A program made the translations under genes and the position numbers. A stretch of DNA of 64,000 nt from Telopea speciosissima. Taxonomy: Eukaryota; Streptophyta; Magnoliopsida; Proteales; Proteaceae. The DNA lies in contig NC_057925.1 of the NCBI RefSeq assembly GCF_018873765.1, positions 45,291,010 to 45,355,009 on the forward strand, read 5' to 3'. The notes under the pieces are model-generated. The model did not search any database. It was given only the letters and a program-made list of their open reading frames with translations, and was not told the origin of the DNA. Positions 48,262 through 61,100 of the stretch are shown here, in pieces (the first letter of the stretch is position 1; each line of letters starts with the position of its first letter).

Positions 48262-48440
48262 ACAAGAAATGTTTACAGCCCAGGCCAAGACACAGAGGGT
48301 AGCAAAATGATCGTCCCAACCCCATGAAAAGCAAAAAATGACCGCCCACATGATGCTTATGTGCATGATCCCATTGTCCCCCTGTCCTCCATACACGTAC
48401 AGGGGCCAAGCTCCCCCCCCCCCCACCCCCCACAAGAAAC
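48262..48440. mobile_element. Foldback-family relative (copy C), poorly preserved
   Basis: The phrases aagacacagagggtagcaaa, atgatcgtcccaacccc and gtgcatgatcccattg are shared in order with 55345-55525. The ends are not clearly inverted. A C14-rich run (about 48413-48430) follows. Confidence 0.4.
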
Positions 48441-51132
48441 ATTTACCCTAAAAAATATATTTGGAGAGGCTAGATTGGTGTTACAGGAAGTGTTTAGGAC
48501 TTGCCAGCCCGAGGAATTTTGCAAAACTTGAACGAGCATTGATGGGAGTAACTGGAGATTTGGGTTGATAGGTTGCAATTGGAGACATGGTTTATTGGGG
48601 GTATGGTTTGATGAATCGGTATTGGTGGAGTTTGATACTGATTTCTGACCGATCCCGTATAGATGGATCAATGCGGACAAAGGTAAAAATATAATAAGAA
48701 ATTTTTTTCCTCTTTTTTTTTTTTTTCTTTTTTTTTTGGAGAAAAATAGGGTATACTTGACCGATTCTATATCAATATTGATTAGGAACAATACCAGTAC
48801 CAATTACTAAAACCCTGATTTTGGGGAGGGAGCTAGGATGGTCTTGGGAAGCATTTTGTTGTGTGTGGGGTGCATGGAAGTAGGAGCAGCTCAAAAGTAG
48901 AGGATCCAGATCTTCTCTTTATTGCATAACATCTCCAATAGTATCGTTAATGTGGATTTAGTAATTATTGTTAAAGAGACTTTTACTCAGGAACTCATAG
49001 ATTAAAGAGATATTTGCAAAACCAAATATTCCCAACTACATCCCTCCTCAATCCAATAACCAAATTTACCACAGGCTCTTGGACTTGGAACAGGATCCTA
49101 GGTGTGCTCCCTGTTTTCAGGAAAGTAATTTGTTGGCAACATTGGAACTGGAACCAATAGGTCTGATCCTTGAATCCCCTTCTCGTAAGGGAATTCGTTA
49201 CCATCTTCTGTCCAACCAAACCATCTCTATAAGTCTGTTGATGAGTTAATAATCAATAGATCTTGGAATGTCTCCCTCATCTTCTCCCTTCCCCTTCCCC
49301 ATTTTAGTCAAAACCATTCTCAATTCCTTCCTTCAACCACCCTCATGAGGATAAACTCTTCACCATTACATCCAAATCTGGAATTCTATCCACCAAAAGT
49401 ACAGCAGCCTTGCTAGCTACAGATCCTAATACCAATAGACAAAGCAATAAATTATGGAATAGGATCTGAAACTTAAAACTTCATCCCAAATTCAATCTTT
49501 TTTTTTTTGGAAAGTCCTAATCGAAAGACTGTGAACTAAAGATAAAATACAAAAGATGAACTCCACCTTTGTAGTATTTCTTGTATGTCACCGAAGCCAC
49601 CGGAACCATGTGACATATTTTCTTGAGTTTATCAGGAAGAATTTGGGCAAGAGGACCTCTGGGAATTAGAACAAAGCTTTTATAGGGTAACAGAAACTGA
49701 GCAATGCTTAAAAAAAAAACATGCTCTATCCAACTATAATCCTTCAACATATACAAAGATGGGTTAGTGATAGTCTTGTATATGTCATGGAGGAGGATGC
49801 CCATCCATTACAACAGCAAATTTTGCCCCCAATGGAGTTTTACTTCTGGATTTGGAGACTATGAAATCTAACAGTCTAATCACAACTGTTAGTTTTTACC
49901 CCACCTCAAAACAAGGGTGATGGAGATCAATCATTATCTATAATCATGAATTATCTGCATCTTCAATGAACTTTAGAATTGCAGAGAACATAAAAAACAT
50001 AACTCAAAGGACTCAAAGAAGGAATTGAAAGGACACATCTATTGGAATGTAGGAAAATGAAAATTTGGCCAGACTCTGAGGAGTTGAGGAACTGGTTGAC
50101 CAATGCAGATGACTACCCGTGGCAATGGGAACTCTACCGTCTACTCTTCTACATTAAAACTTCTTTCAGTACTTTTCAATCCATAACTTTAATTAAAATC
50201 TAGCACAGCATGCTATAATTTCAACTCTCATCAACTTGTATGACTGACAACATTCCTATTATGTTTTACTTTAAAGTATTCTTATTTCAAAAAAAAATAA
50301 AAAGAGATATTTGAAAAGATGGCTAGGGCTCATAGAAGAGAGGGGGGGGGGTAAACTTGTTCCTTGTTTCTTAATCTAATATTACCTTCTATCCCCCAAA
50401 AAAAAAAAAAAAAAGAAGGTATTCTTTTGTATACTAGCTAGGGATTTCCCCTTATCCACACTATCTTTAGACTTTTTAAAACTCTGCTTTTTAAAGCTAT
50501 CATCCTACTGATATTCAAGTTAAAACTCTCATTAACCTTGGAACAAGATATCCTATCTTTATCCTCCCGTTCCACTCCAACTACTAAACCAAATTTACAC
50601 CTATCACTAAATCTGGTGACACAGGGTAGTCTTTAATTAATAATCAAAATTTGATTTTACAAGAGGCCAAAGCAATACTTGTGTCAGTTGTGTGTTTGTA
50701 CAGGCTATACTCATATTGCAGCAACAGATTGTGGCGATTGCTGTACAGGGGAAAGAGGATTGAAGTAGGTAGCTTTATGTTTTTTTTTAACTGAAATCAA
50801 AGAGCATAACAAGATTGTTCCATCCAAAGACGTGGGAGAAGAGGCTTAGTAATTAATTTTGTTCCAATTATTTGTTTATGGAAAGTACAAACACTGATTG
50901 ATAAGGATCAAAAAAACAGAACACTTGGAGCAAGGTATAGGGGAGTGATAGAAATTATACAAAAACCAATGTATATTCCTTCCTATTTAGCTAAATTCAA
51001 ATTTAGGTTCTCTATAAAAAGATTCCTAAAGCAAAGAGGATGAGGTAAGAAGATGCACCTCAGCATCATGAATTGATTCTTGGGTTTCAATTTGAGGTTG
51101 TGATTCTATTTTGGAAATTTATAGTTGCTTCA
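48441..51132. other. Intergenic; no gene supported
   Basis: Minus-strand frame 49517-49804 (MGILLHDIYKTITNPSLYML...) followed by a T-run at about 49499-49508 could be the 3' end of an old LINE or a gene fragment; I cannot assign it. Homopolymers at 50342-50350 (G) and 50397-50414 (A). Otherwise nothing. Confidence 0.4.
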
Positions 51133-51141
51133 TTTTTTAAT

Positions 51142-52541
51142 GGGTTTTTTACAAATGTTCCCCTACCCCCCCCCCCCCCTCAAGAAAATACCCAATTGTA
51201 CAAATGAATCCTACAACTTATCTAATTGAAAACTCCCCCTACTTACAAAACTGTACAACACTTTAATCTAGTAATCCGTTAATTTGGACCGTTAGACGTT
51301 AGTTTCAGGGAAGCTAATGCCAAAAATACTCTTCTAATAAAAATCCACCAAAATTAAAGAATACAATTATCAAATTGTCCTCATCTTCCCCAAATAGTTT
51401 AGAGTTCGAAATGGAAAATTTTTTCCCCAAATCGATTAAGGTATGAATCCATCTGGCAATCAAGAGATTAAACTAAAGAATTAATTGTGAATTTACTGTT
51501 CCTGTTAAAGTTATCATTGTATTCACTTATTTCCTATGTGCTGAGGGAATGTAGTATACAACGTCCTCATGTTCTAATTACTGATGGAGGGTTTTTTAAA
51601 GCAACATGATCTGGAGGTTGGTTTGCTATCTTGGTTAATAGACTCGCCCCTCTTTTATGTGAGAACAAGGTCCAGGAAGTGCAGTGCTGAAGGATTTACT
51701 CCCTGAAATCGGACCTGGAGAAAACTTCACAGTTCAGGTTTCTTACAAAAATCGAACCTCACAATAAAACAAGCTTTGGGCAGGAGTCTCTAAGGCCTGA
51801 GTCGCCCTAAGATGATAATCTTAAGTCTTCAAAGAAATCTGCTGAGTCTATTCCGGCTTCTTATTTTACCTATCAACAGAATAAGTGTAGACCTCAACCT
51901 CTACAGTCGGCCACCCATACAAGTCTGGGTGGAAGGGAATGGTACAGAGAAGCAACTTAAATGTTACTTTAGCTCGGATTAATGTCCCTCAGCAAACAAT
52001 TCCACTTATGTCTTCGAGCATTGATCTCTCTAAGACCATGGTAGATCCCACCGCTTCTCATCATCTAATTCTGCCTTAGAAGTATCTCATTATGTGCTTA
52101 GGTGGGGCTTTAAGATGAACAGGCAAGCAGAAAAAGACTTCCTAAGCTTCACCGGATATGATCTTAAACAAAATCAAGATATTTTTAATTTGGATTTTCT
52201 GTTATGGGTGGTGGTTGAGTGTTAATGTCAATCTTGGTCATCCAATTTATTGTAGCAGGTAATAAAAAGATTGAAGAAGTTCTTCAAAAACTAGGACGAC
52301 CTCATGATTTGGGGAAAAAAATTTCAACAAAAAAAATGTAATCATTTTATTCTTTAATTTTGCTGGATTTTTACTAAAAAAACATTTTGATCACTAAATT
52401 ACCTGAAACTAAATCTAACATCCCAAATTAAGACTAAACTAAAATGCTACACATTTTTTAAAATATGACTTTGCAATTAAAAATGTTGTAAAGGTACATT
52501 TGGACAAATGGGACTTTAAATAGGGCATTTGTAAAAAACCT
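51142..52541. mobile_element. MULE-like non-autonomous element, 1.4 kb
   Basis: An exact 9-bp target duplication ttttttaat lies at 51133-51141 and 52542-52550. The ends gggttttttacaaatg and (reverse) aggttttttacaaatg start inverted repeats of about 280 bp (also sharing taaaaatccaccaaaattaa versus taaaaatccagcaaaattaa). The same terminal gggttttttacaa occurs in the 11879-13642 element, so the two are one family. The interior 51590-52250 is GC-richer and gene-like without a long frame, perhaps captured sequence. Confidence 0.75.
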
Positions 52542-52550
52542 TTTTTTAAT

Positions 52551-54152
52551 TTAGATGAACTTTTACTTGACAAATCATCTAATCATGTGACAAACAAGTG
52601 ACATTTTTCTTCACCATTTCCACACCTGTAAGTTCTTCTAAGCACACTTAAATTTAAATACCAAAATATAAATTCTAATATTGAATATTTAATTAATCTT
52701 TATTACACCAAACCTTAAATCAACCTGAGTTGATATGACTTTAAACCATTATTTAAACAAACATTTGAAAAAGTAGAAAAAATTTCAGATTTTTCTTTCC
52801 GTTTTCAAAATTGGTTAAACCATGATTTAAGATTAGATTTAGTTACACCAATCAAGATTAATCTAAGGTTTGATTTAACTAAGATTTATTAAAAATTAAA
52901 AACTGAAATTTAAATATTAACCATTAGATCATATACCACATGTAACAAAGAAGGATTAAAAACTTAAGATCAGGAAATGGAGAGAAAAAAACCCGTCCAA
53001 CTGTACAAAGAAGAGAAAACACTGATATTTATTCACAAAACTTAAACTTGTAAAATGAAGAATGGATGACCAAACTTGTGTAAAATCATGTCAACCAGTA
53101 TAAATAAGCCTCAGATAGCCGCTTGTCATCAAGAGGAAAACTTCAGACGGTAATTCCAACATAAAGCAATATCATCATAGGCTTTAATTAGTCAAACTTT
53201 AATAAGAAAAAGGTAACAACACATAACTTGCTTACTTTGATATCTACATACCCACACCAATTAGAAACACAACACACAACTCCTCAAATAAGAAAGAGTA
53301 GGAAAACAAGGAAAGAGTATGTGTGAGAGGATGGACAACAAACGATTTGTAGTTCATGTCAAAATGTATCACACAACTTCAACCCTTGGTCTCACAATTT
53401 CACTTCTCCCGTTTGACACTATATCCTCTATACTCCCACATCTCCACATGGGGTTTCACCGTCCATAGAGTGTGGGTCTCATCAATCAAAATGAATCTCA
53501 CACCCCATAAACAGTAAATCCCAATGCAAAGAATGTTCAAATGTAAGAAAGGAGTTTGATCTCCAATCTCACATCTCATCCACTCTGAGACACTCTCCTT
53601 GTTTTCTCTACATGTGGAATTCCACCGATTATAAAAACTCTTCAGATTTGGTGGAATCCAAAGCATGATCGATAAGATCTCATGCGTAAAGTTAACACAT
53701 TGAGGACGAAAGGATCTAGACTAGTGGTACTCTCAACCCTTCTCATCCGTATTTGACAAACCATGTTCGCCTTAAAAATAATAACTCAATTTGATCTATT
53801 AAACAAAATGTAATCGCAGAAATCGGCTCTGTGGATGAATGGGATATGATCAGATCCACAGATTCCTATCAGCATACGAAACTTGATATTGGTCCAATCA
53901 TAGCATCGCCGGCCATTGCTATGTTTATCATTAACTACCGGCGACGTGGCATCGGACCTTCTTTAACACTTTTCTCCATCTCTAAGAGAAGAAGAGGGGG
54001 AAAAAAAAAAGAAAATAAGCAGGGAAAACAAAAAAATCTATGAAAGAAAAAAGAAAAGGGGAGAAGGAAAACCCTCAGTGACCCGTGTCAAATCAAACAC
54101 ACAGAGCGGAAACCAAACCAAAAATCACAACCAACTAAACCAACGAACCTCA
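52551..54152. other. Intergenic, no feature seen
   Basis: AT-rich; short frames only. No supported gene or element. Confidence 0.45.
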
Positions 54153-54274
54153 CAGTAGAGAGCGAATCGATCCATGAAAAATCGAAACGAACGCAGTAGA
54201 GAGCGAATCGATCCATGAAAAATCGAAACGAACGCAGTAGTGAGCGAATCGATCCATGAAAATCGAAACGAACC
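54153..54274. repeat. 41-bp tandem repeat, three units
   Basis: Units start at 54153, 54194 and 54235: cagtagagagcgaatcgatc followed by catgaaaaatcgaaacgaac. The first two are identical; the third has small differences. Confidence 0.95.
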
Positions 54275-54905
54275 AATAAATGAGATCGTCTATGTTAGGT
54301 TGATTGGGAAGTGTGGAATGGCTGGAAAACCGCTGCTGTTTTGGAGTGTCAGACGGCTCTTCTTATCAATGGGATTGTTTCCTCATTGGGATTCCTTATC
54401 TTCCTCCATTACTCTTCCCCTCTTTCAAGGATAAACCGTTCGTTTCTTCCCCAATCCACCCTAACGTCCACACCTGAAAACCCTAACCCTAACCCACTAA
54501 AAAGGCTGACGCCCTCCCAACAATAGCTCCCAAGCACAGTTCAGAAAAACTGAATCAAAATAACATTGGCTTGACATTGCAAAGGAAGGAAAGCTTTATA
54601 TAGACATGAATCCCTAACGGGTGCCCTAAATCCTAAAACCCTAAATCGCCGCAGTACATCGATTCATCCAGTGCAATTCATGCGACCAAAAACAAAAGGC
54701 GAGTGATCTACCGTTGGATCTGAATATTCCCCTTCGACTTTACTAAAATAAGAGGATATCTAAACCATGTAAAATAGGAGAATTTTCAAACTATCAAGAG
54801 GATCCTACGAATGAGGATTCGCCATGGAATAGATCGAACAGCCAGCAAAGATCAACCGAAAAGGGTCAAACCATCCACAAAAACTAATGTTTATATATTT
54901 TTTTT
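54275..54905. other. Intergenic, no gene supported
   Basis: Contains a short ccctaaccctaaccc telomere-like stretch at about 54480-54495, too short to mean more. Frames here are short and have no known domain. Confidence 0.4.
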
Positions 54906-55093
54906 GGGAAAGAGAACCCTACCCAGCCGTGTGCGGTGCACGGCTCCTACACCTAGAGATAGGGCTGCACAAGATGACCATCGTGCCCTCGGGGATTTCT
55001 GTCTTTCTATGGGGGCACAATAGTCATTTCACACGATCTGTGTCTAGGCGTAGGAGTTGTGCGCTGCACACGACCAAGTAGCGTTCTTTCCCC
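54906..55093. mobile_element. Foldback MITE, GGGAAA family (copy D)
   Basis: Left end gggaaagagaaccctaccca and right end (reverse) gggaaagaacgctacttggt form an inverted repeat of about 36 bp that continues with gccgtgtgcggtgcac / gtcgtgtgcagcgcac. The core is caatagtcatttcac. Confidence 0.7.
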
Positions 55094-55103
55094 AATATGT
55101 TTT

Positions 55104-55290
55104 ATGGGAAAGTGTTTTTTGTTCAGGGAGTGTGGCCCTAAGTTATTGCGCAAGCATGGGGCCAATGGGAACGTGTGAGAAAAATCATCAACAGGAATAG
55201 GATTCTGCCTTTCATGTGGGCGGGGCAATCATGTCATGCCATTATGTGTTTGGACGCAAGAGCAACACTTCGACAAGGTCATTTTTCTCT
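55104..55290. mobile_element. Foldback-family relative (copy E)
   Basis: Starts gggaaagtgttttttgttca a few bases after copy D and contains ggggcaatcatgtca. The right end is only weakly complementary. Tandem arrival of two relatives is notable. Confidence 0.4.
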
Positions 55291-55344
55291 CTCTTTTTTT
55301 CCGTTTATCTCTAGATAAAACCAAAATTCATTTTTTTTTTCTTC

Positions 55345-55525
55345 CGAAAAAAAAACCTTGGAAGGCATGTGGCTTCTACGTCTAGACACAAAGGGGCATG
55401 AAATGACAATCCCGGCCCCATGAATGGTAGATCTCCTGCACAATTGATGATTCCATGCACGCTTCCATTGGCCCTCATGCTGATGTAGGGGCTACGCCAC
55501 ATTGCTTTTCAGGGAATCCTCTCCC
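55345..55525. mobile_element. Foldback-family relative (copy F)
   Basis: Left gcatgtggcttctacgtcta is complementary to the right gtaggggctacgccacattg. The core is gggcatgaaatgacaatccc. The right end is cagggaatcctctccc. Confidence 0.5.
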
Positions 55526-55624
55526 TTTTTTATGTTGATTTTACTTATAATTTACTTTTTACATGGCTTTTTATTAGGGGGAGAAAGAAAAAAGGCCTTT
55601 GGAAAAATAGATATATGAAAAAGG

Positions 55625-55844
55625 ATTTTAATCCTCTCCTCATTTGCTAGCGAGGTGCAATGAGGGGTTGGCTGAATGACACATGAAATATTCTAAATCC
55701 AACTATTGTTAATCAATGACCCAATTTTTTTTTTCTTTCTTTTCTTTAGATCCAACCGTTGGATTTCGAATATTCCACGTGTCATTCAGCCAACCCCTCG
55801 CTACGGCTCACTGGCAAATGAGGGCGTTGGAGAGGATTAAAATG
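55625..55844. mobile_element. Palindromic MITE, about 220 bp
   Basis: attttaatcctctcc ... ggggttggctgaatgacaca is mirrored by gtgtcattcagccaacccc ... ggagaggattaaaat. The short unpaired centre is T-rich (about 55720-55750). Non-coding. Confidence 0.8.
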
Positions 55845-56115
55845 CTATGAAAATACTTACAGGGAGAAATCTGCACACCACACAAATGGGTGTGCTAAAA
55901 AAGGTATCATCGATATAGGGCCCATTTTTTTAGAGTATGTAAGAGAAAATAATAAAATAATCATGTGAGATGAAAAACAGCACGCTAGAGGTGTGACAAT
56001 TTTTTTCCCTATGGAAAAATACTTTCGCCATACCTGCTAACTTTCAAGGATGTGAGTATTGAATTGGCAAATTGATTTGCCTATAAAATTAAGAATCTAG
56101 AAAGTTGTTTTCTAT

Positions 56116-56270
56116 GGGAGAAATAACACCATCTGGTCACGTGGCCTTTGCACCAGAATGGGGGGCAATGAGGTGGTGTGTAGGGCATCCCATAGGAGGG
56201 GCACGGTAGTCATTTTCACCCCCTAGTGTATGGGCGTTGGGAAACTCTACCAAGTAACGTTTATTTTCCC
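56116..56270. mobile_element. Foldback MITE, GGGAAA family (copy G)
   Basis: Left gggagaaataacaccatctg and right (reverse) gggaaaataaacgttacttg are inverted. The core is gcacggtagtcattttcacc. Confidence 0.6.
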
Positions 56271-56431
56271 TAAAATTAATATATTATCCCAATCATATGA
56301 AACACCAGTAAAGAATCTATCAAGGTGGACTAGACTTGGTATAAGACCTAAGCACTTCTCGCTAAACTCGAGCTTGGACTTTAGGCCAAGTGTTCAAGGG
56401 CCCACCAAGCTTCTACATATAACTTTAGGGA

Positions 56432-56594
56432 AAAGGTTCTCTGGGCCGCTTGGGGGCCCACTAGCACCTTTGTGTTTATCTTTCACTTCTTCATATTAAA
56501 TGACCTTGCTACCCTCCAATGTACGATACCATTTTGCCACATCTCATTGGTTTGCTCCTCTATATCGCTTGCTCAGAAAACCCTCTCCCATAAC
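56432..56594. mobile_element. Foldback MITE, GGTTCTCT subfamily (copy 2)
   Basis: gggaaaaggttctctgggcc and gcttgctcagaaaaccctct are inverted. The body aaatgaccttgctacc and cacatctcattgg matches the copy at 41044-41213. Confidence 0.65.
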
Positions 56595-57500
56595 TATATA
56601 TTATCATATTTTTTTAATGGTCTCTCCCCACCAATTTAAGGCCTCTTATGTTTCCACCCGTTTAGGTAAACAGGCCCGTAGGCTAAGGCACAGACACATT
56701 TCTATTCGGTTGGTTGGTTAGCACTCCATTATCGGGCTCAAAGCAATTGGGCTAATCGGGCTTTAAATAGGCTAATTGACTAATTGGGATATAAAAAATC
56801 CGTTAATGGACTATCAGTGGTCTTAAACAGGCTATAACCGGGTAAATGGCTTAAACAGGCTAATCGGGCTATAAATAGTCGATTATTGGTCGATCTCGGT
56901 ATTCGATTGGCCCTAGTCAGGAGACCGCCAAGCCACTAGCTCGTACTACAAATGTCTGATTAGCAATCAATCAGTATTTGAGTCCTACACATTTAGTAGT
57001 CGGTTGAGCTAGTCTTGGGCTTCAACTAGTCGGTTCAGGTCAGGCCTACTAGTAATCATTAAAAATCATACGAGATTCATGCATAATTGCACTGGATTGG
57101 GAAAGGTCTACTCCAAAATTCTTAAGCCCAAACCCTGGGAAAACTTATTCATCTGCTTTAGGGAGAAAAGAATGTTACAATAGGCATGAGGTCCCTTGGG
57201 AAAGAAGACTCACATAGCCTAGACCAAGGAAAAGAAAGAGCACACTTTGCAACATAGTGGACTTTTACATTTTCTAACCTATTTACATCAGCAAAAACGC
57301 AAAATAACTTGATATCCTGAAGGATGGTTGAGATTTATAGTGGTGGTTATAGTTTATTATCACTTAGATAGCATATTAAGTCTTGGCAGACTTGCTTAAC
57401 CATCAATCTTCGAAGTCTTTGGTATTGAGCTGTTTTTCAGGCAAAGTCTAATTGATATGGCCTAGCCAACTATTGTTGAAGTAGGAAACTGATGCTCTGT
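56595..57500. other. Intergenic with gggctaat-type short repeats
   Basis: About 56740-56890 contains repeated gggctaatcgggct / aaacaggcta motifs, like the inside of the hAT-like MITEs; no clear ends were found. The rest shows nothing. Confidence 0.4.
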
Positions 57501-57539
57501 CAACATACACAGGGTTTTTTTTTCATTTTAAAGATTATA

Positions 57540-58070
57540 CCCTCGCCCCATTGCCTTTATCTTAGAAGAGAGGTCGTATCAAAGAGCATAATGCGAAAAC
57601 CGATTAGGAGATTCTCCAATGGTTTAGGATGAGAGTTGAGGCAATGTTAATAAAGAGCTAGAAATAAGGGATAACACTTCCTCAATATTCTTGTTCACTA
57701 AATAGATCCAAAACTTAAAAAGAGGGACAGTTGTCTTAAAGACTCTTACATTTCTAAGTTTTCAAATCTTTCACACCATCATTGCATGTGTTGCAAAGAC
57801 AAGTTTCTTCTATTTTTTTGTTATTGGTGTGGCATTGTTCTCCCATTAAATCACACACTCGTAAAAGGGCCGACTTGGAGTCAGAGCCGGTCTCATTGTG
57901 ACATAATATGCATACCAAACATGTTGAGCTTGGGGGCATTCTAACAAGGTATGCTCTACAGTTTCAATCTCCCATCCACAATAGGGGACAAATGTTAGAA
58001 ATAACCATATGTCTACTTTTCATATTTAGTACTACGAGGCATTTAAGCAGGCTTTCCATAAAAGTGACTA
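57540..58070 (-). pseudogene. Old LINE fragment (zf-RVT region)
   Basis: On the minus strand near 57985-57900 one frame reads CGWEIETVEHTLLECPQAQH and then VWYA. This is the zinc-binding region (zf-RVT; C..C, H, C) that follows the reverse transcriptase in plant L1 ORF2. Surrounding frames are badly decayed. The larger LINE at 58082 and up abuts it. Confidence 0.6.
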
Positions 58071-58122
58071 AATTTGAGGAGTTTTTTTTTTTTTTTTTTT
58101 TTTTTTTGGGTCTGAAAAAAAT

Positions 58123-61100
58123 TTATTGTGAAGACCGGGGAACACTCCTGTCATCTGAGAACAAAGATTCAGATAGACAGGGATCGGAATTGGGCCAAAC
58201 CATCCTCCCCGAAACGGATAGGGCCCTCCTGGCAAAGCGATCTGCTACTGAATTAGTAGTCCTTGGAACATAGTGAAAAGAGCAAATATCTAGATACGAA
58301 ACAATGTGTCTGATGTCATCCATGATCGACAAAACTCTCAAGTCTGGCTGCTTTAGAGGATCCCTAAGGTAACCTACTATGGTCAAGTTATCACTCTCGA
58401 CCATAATAGAGAGGTTACCCTCCGAGATAGCTTCCAAGAGGCCTTCCCTGATGCCGATCGCTTCCCCTATAAGAATATCCTCAAAATGAACTGGATTCGA
58501 GACCGCCAAACTACATCTGCCCAAGTGATCACAAATAAAAAAACCCACACCACTGCGCTTCAACGACTGATCAAAGGAAGCATAGCAATTAAGCTTGTGA
58601 AAACCCGGATCAAGGGGCAGCCAGATGGAACGCTCGCCTTCAACAACCGTCCTGGTAGTGCAAGGCTGAGGTGAGGGGGTTTTGCAGGCCTCCAAAAAAG
58701 AAAAGCACGACCTCTGAGCCATCAAGATTACCTCCTCACCCGACCAGTTCTTGCCATTGAAAATTAAATCATTCCTTGCAGACCACAACTGCCAAAGTAC
58801 AAAGCAGCACAGGGCCATGATATCCTTAAAAGTCTTCTTCCCCTTAGCCGAAACAACTCTCCAATTACTCAAAAAATGATGCAGCCTGCTGTTGCTATTA
58901 TGATCAATTAGAGAATGCATGTCACAGCCACACCAAACGGCTCGAGCGTAAGAGCAGTGGAGAAGAATGTGCTCGATAGATTCCTCCTAAGAAACATATC
59001 TACGACAGTAAGTGTCAATAGGCACTTGTCAAGCATGCAAAGCAGTAGCCGAGGCTAGCCCACCCACGCAAGCCCTCCAAAGGAAGGATCTAACCTTTGG
59101 AGTGGTATGACTCGACCAGATCAATTTCCAGACATCACTAGGGACCTCATCCCAAGAATGAGTCTTAGAAGAAGCGGGCTTCTGAACTTCCTTATCAGCC
59201 AATTGATTTGAGAGAAGATGGTATGCGCTTTTAACCGAGAAGTGGCCATTTTTAGATGCTCCCCAAACCAAGCAGTCGCTCTTAGGAAACAAACTCAGCT
59301 GAATCTTCTCAATAGCCGCCTTGTCAATGGGGTAAAAATATTTACACAGAATGTCCTCCTTCCACCTTCTGTTAGGGTGATCAATCAACTCAGCCACCCT
59401 TTACGAAGGGTTAGCTTCAAGAGGTGGATATTGCACCCGAAAATTGCTCCTTGAAGGGATCCAGTTGTTAGACCAGATTTGAATGTCTGCACCATCCCCA
59501 ATCTTTCAGATCAAACCATCCTTCAATACTTTCCTCCCTTCAATAAGGCTTCTCCACGACCAGGACGAGTTCGACCCCAACTTGGCTGAGAGGAAATCTC
59601 TGTTTGGAAAATAAATCACCTTCAAAAACCTTCCCCAAAGTGAATCGGGCTCCCTCCAAAGTCTCCAAGTCATCCTATAAAGGAGGGCCTTGTTCTGGAG
59701 TCCTGGATCCCGAAATCCCAAGCCACCCCTCTCCTTAGATCTACATAAGCATTGCCACGCAATCCAATGGATTTTCTGCTTATCCGTCCCATCCCCCCAA
59801 AAAATCTTAGCTGCCTCCCTTCGAATCTGAGCATGGTGGGAAGCTGGAAGTTTAAAGTGGGAGTTAGTGTAGTTACCCATTGAAAGGGCCACAGACTTGA
59901 GCATGACCTCCTTCCCTACATGAGAGAGTAATCTATTCTTCCACCCTGAGAAATGCCGCCCCACCTTATCAGCAAGATCCTGAAAGAGGGATGCTTTAGA
60001 GACCCCAAAGTCTGTAGGAAGCCCCAGATACTTAGTAGGACCCTTCATATAGGAAACCTTGAGAATACCGGAGAACCACCTTCTAAACCGCCCTTCTACA
60101 TTTGGACTAAAGGACACAGTGGATTTCTTGAAATTAATAGCTTGGCCGCTAGCTTTACAGCATAAGTCCACACAGTCCTTCAAATTGAAAATCTCATTAA
60201 GCTTCATCTCCGAGAACAGTAAACAATCATCCGTGAAAAGAAGGTGGGACATTGGAGCAGTCCTGTTCCTGACTCTAATTCCCTTGACCAACTCTTGCTG
60301 CTCTGCATTGGCTATGACTGCACTGAGAGCTTGGGAACAAAGAATAAGTAGAGCTGGAGAGATGGGATCACCTTGCCGAATGCCTCTAGTGGGCACCACC
60401 TTACCCCTAACAGCCCCATTGATCACAAGCTTGTAAGAGACAGTGTTGAGACAATTAAGGACCATAGAAACCCATTGAGTGCAGAAACCAAACTTCAAGA
60501 GGATCCTCTCAAGAAACTCCCATTCAACATGGTCATAGGCTTTCTTCATGTCCATCTTCAAGGCCAGGAGTTTCTGCTTCCCTTTCTTTTTATGACTGAT
60601 GTAATTGAACAACTCATGAGCCATGAAGATATTGTCAAAAATAGACCTATTGGGAACAAAAGCCAACTGAGTAGGAGCCACAAGTTGATCAAGAACCACC
60701 TTCAATCTATTAGACATGATTTTGGTGATAACCTTAATCACAATGGGGCAAAGGCTGATGGGCCTGTAATGCTCTGCACAAATAGGGTTAGAGATTTTGG
60801 GAATCAAGCACAGAAGGGTGTCATTACAATCTTGGGGTAACACACCCGTCTCAAAGAAACTACACACAAAGGAGGCAATATCTGGGTGTGTGAAATCCCA
60901 GTATTTCTGAAAGAAAGCTGGGGGGAGTCCATCGGGACCAGGGGCCTTGAGGGGAGCCATAGCGAACAAGGTCGAACGAATCACATCAATAGAAGGAATG
61001 GAACATAAACTAGAGTTCATACTATCACTGACCTACGGATGAATAGTGGAAAGAACTTGATTAAGAGCCACAGGTTCAAGGCTTTCAGAGTCAAAAATGT

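Noticed and set aside
53400-53666. 88-residue minus-strand frame (MLWIPPNLKSFYNRW...)
   Set aside because: Isolated, no known domain, no splice partners; likely chance.
54480-54495. Telomere-like ccctaaccctaaccc
   Set aside because: Only about two units; chance or promoter telobox-like at most.
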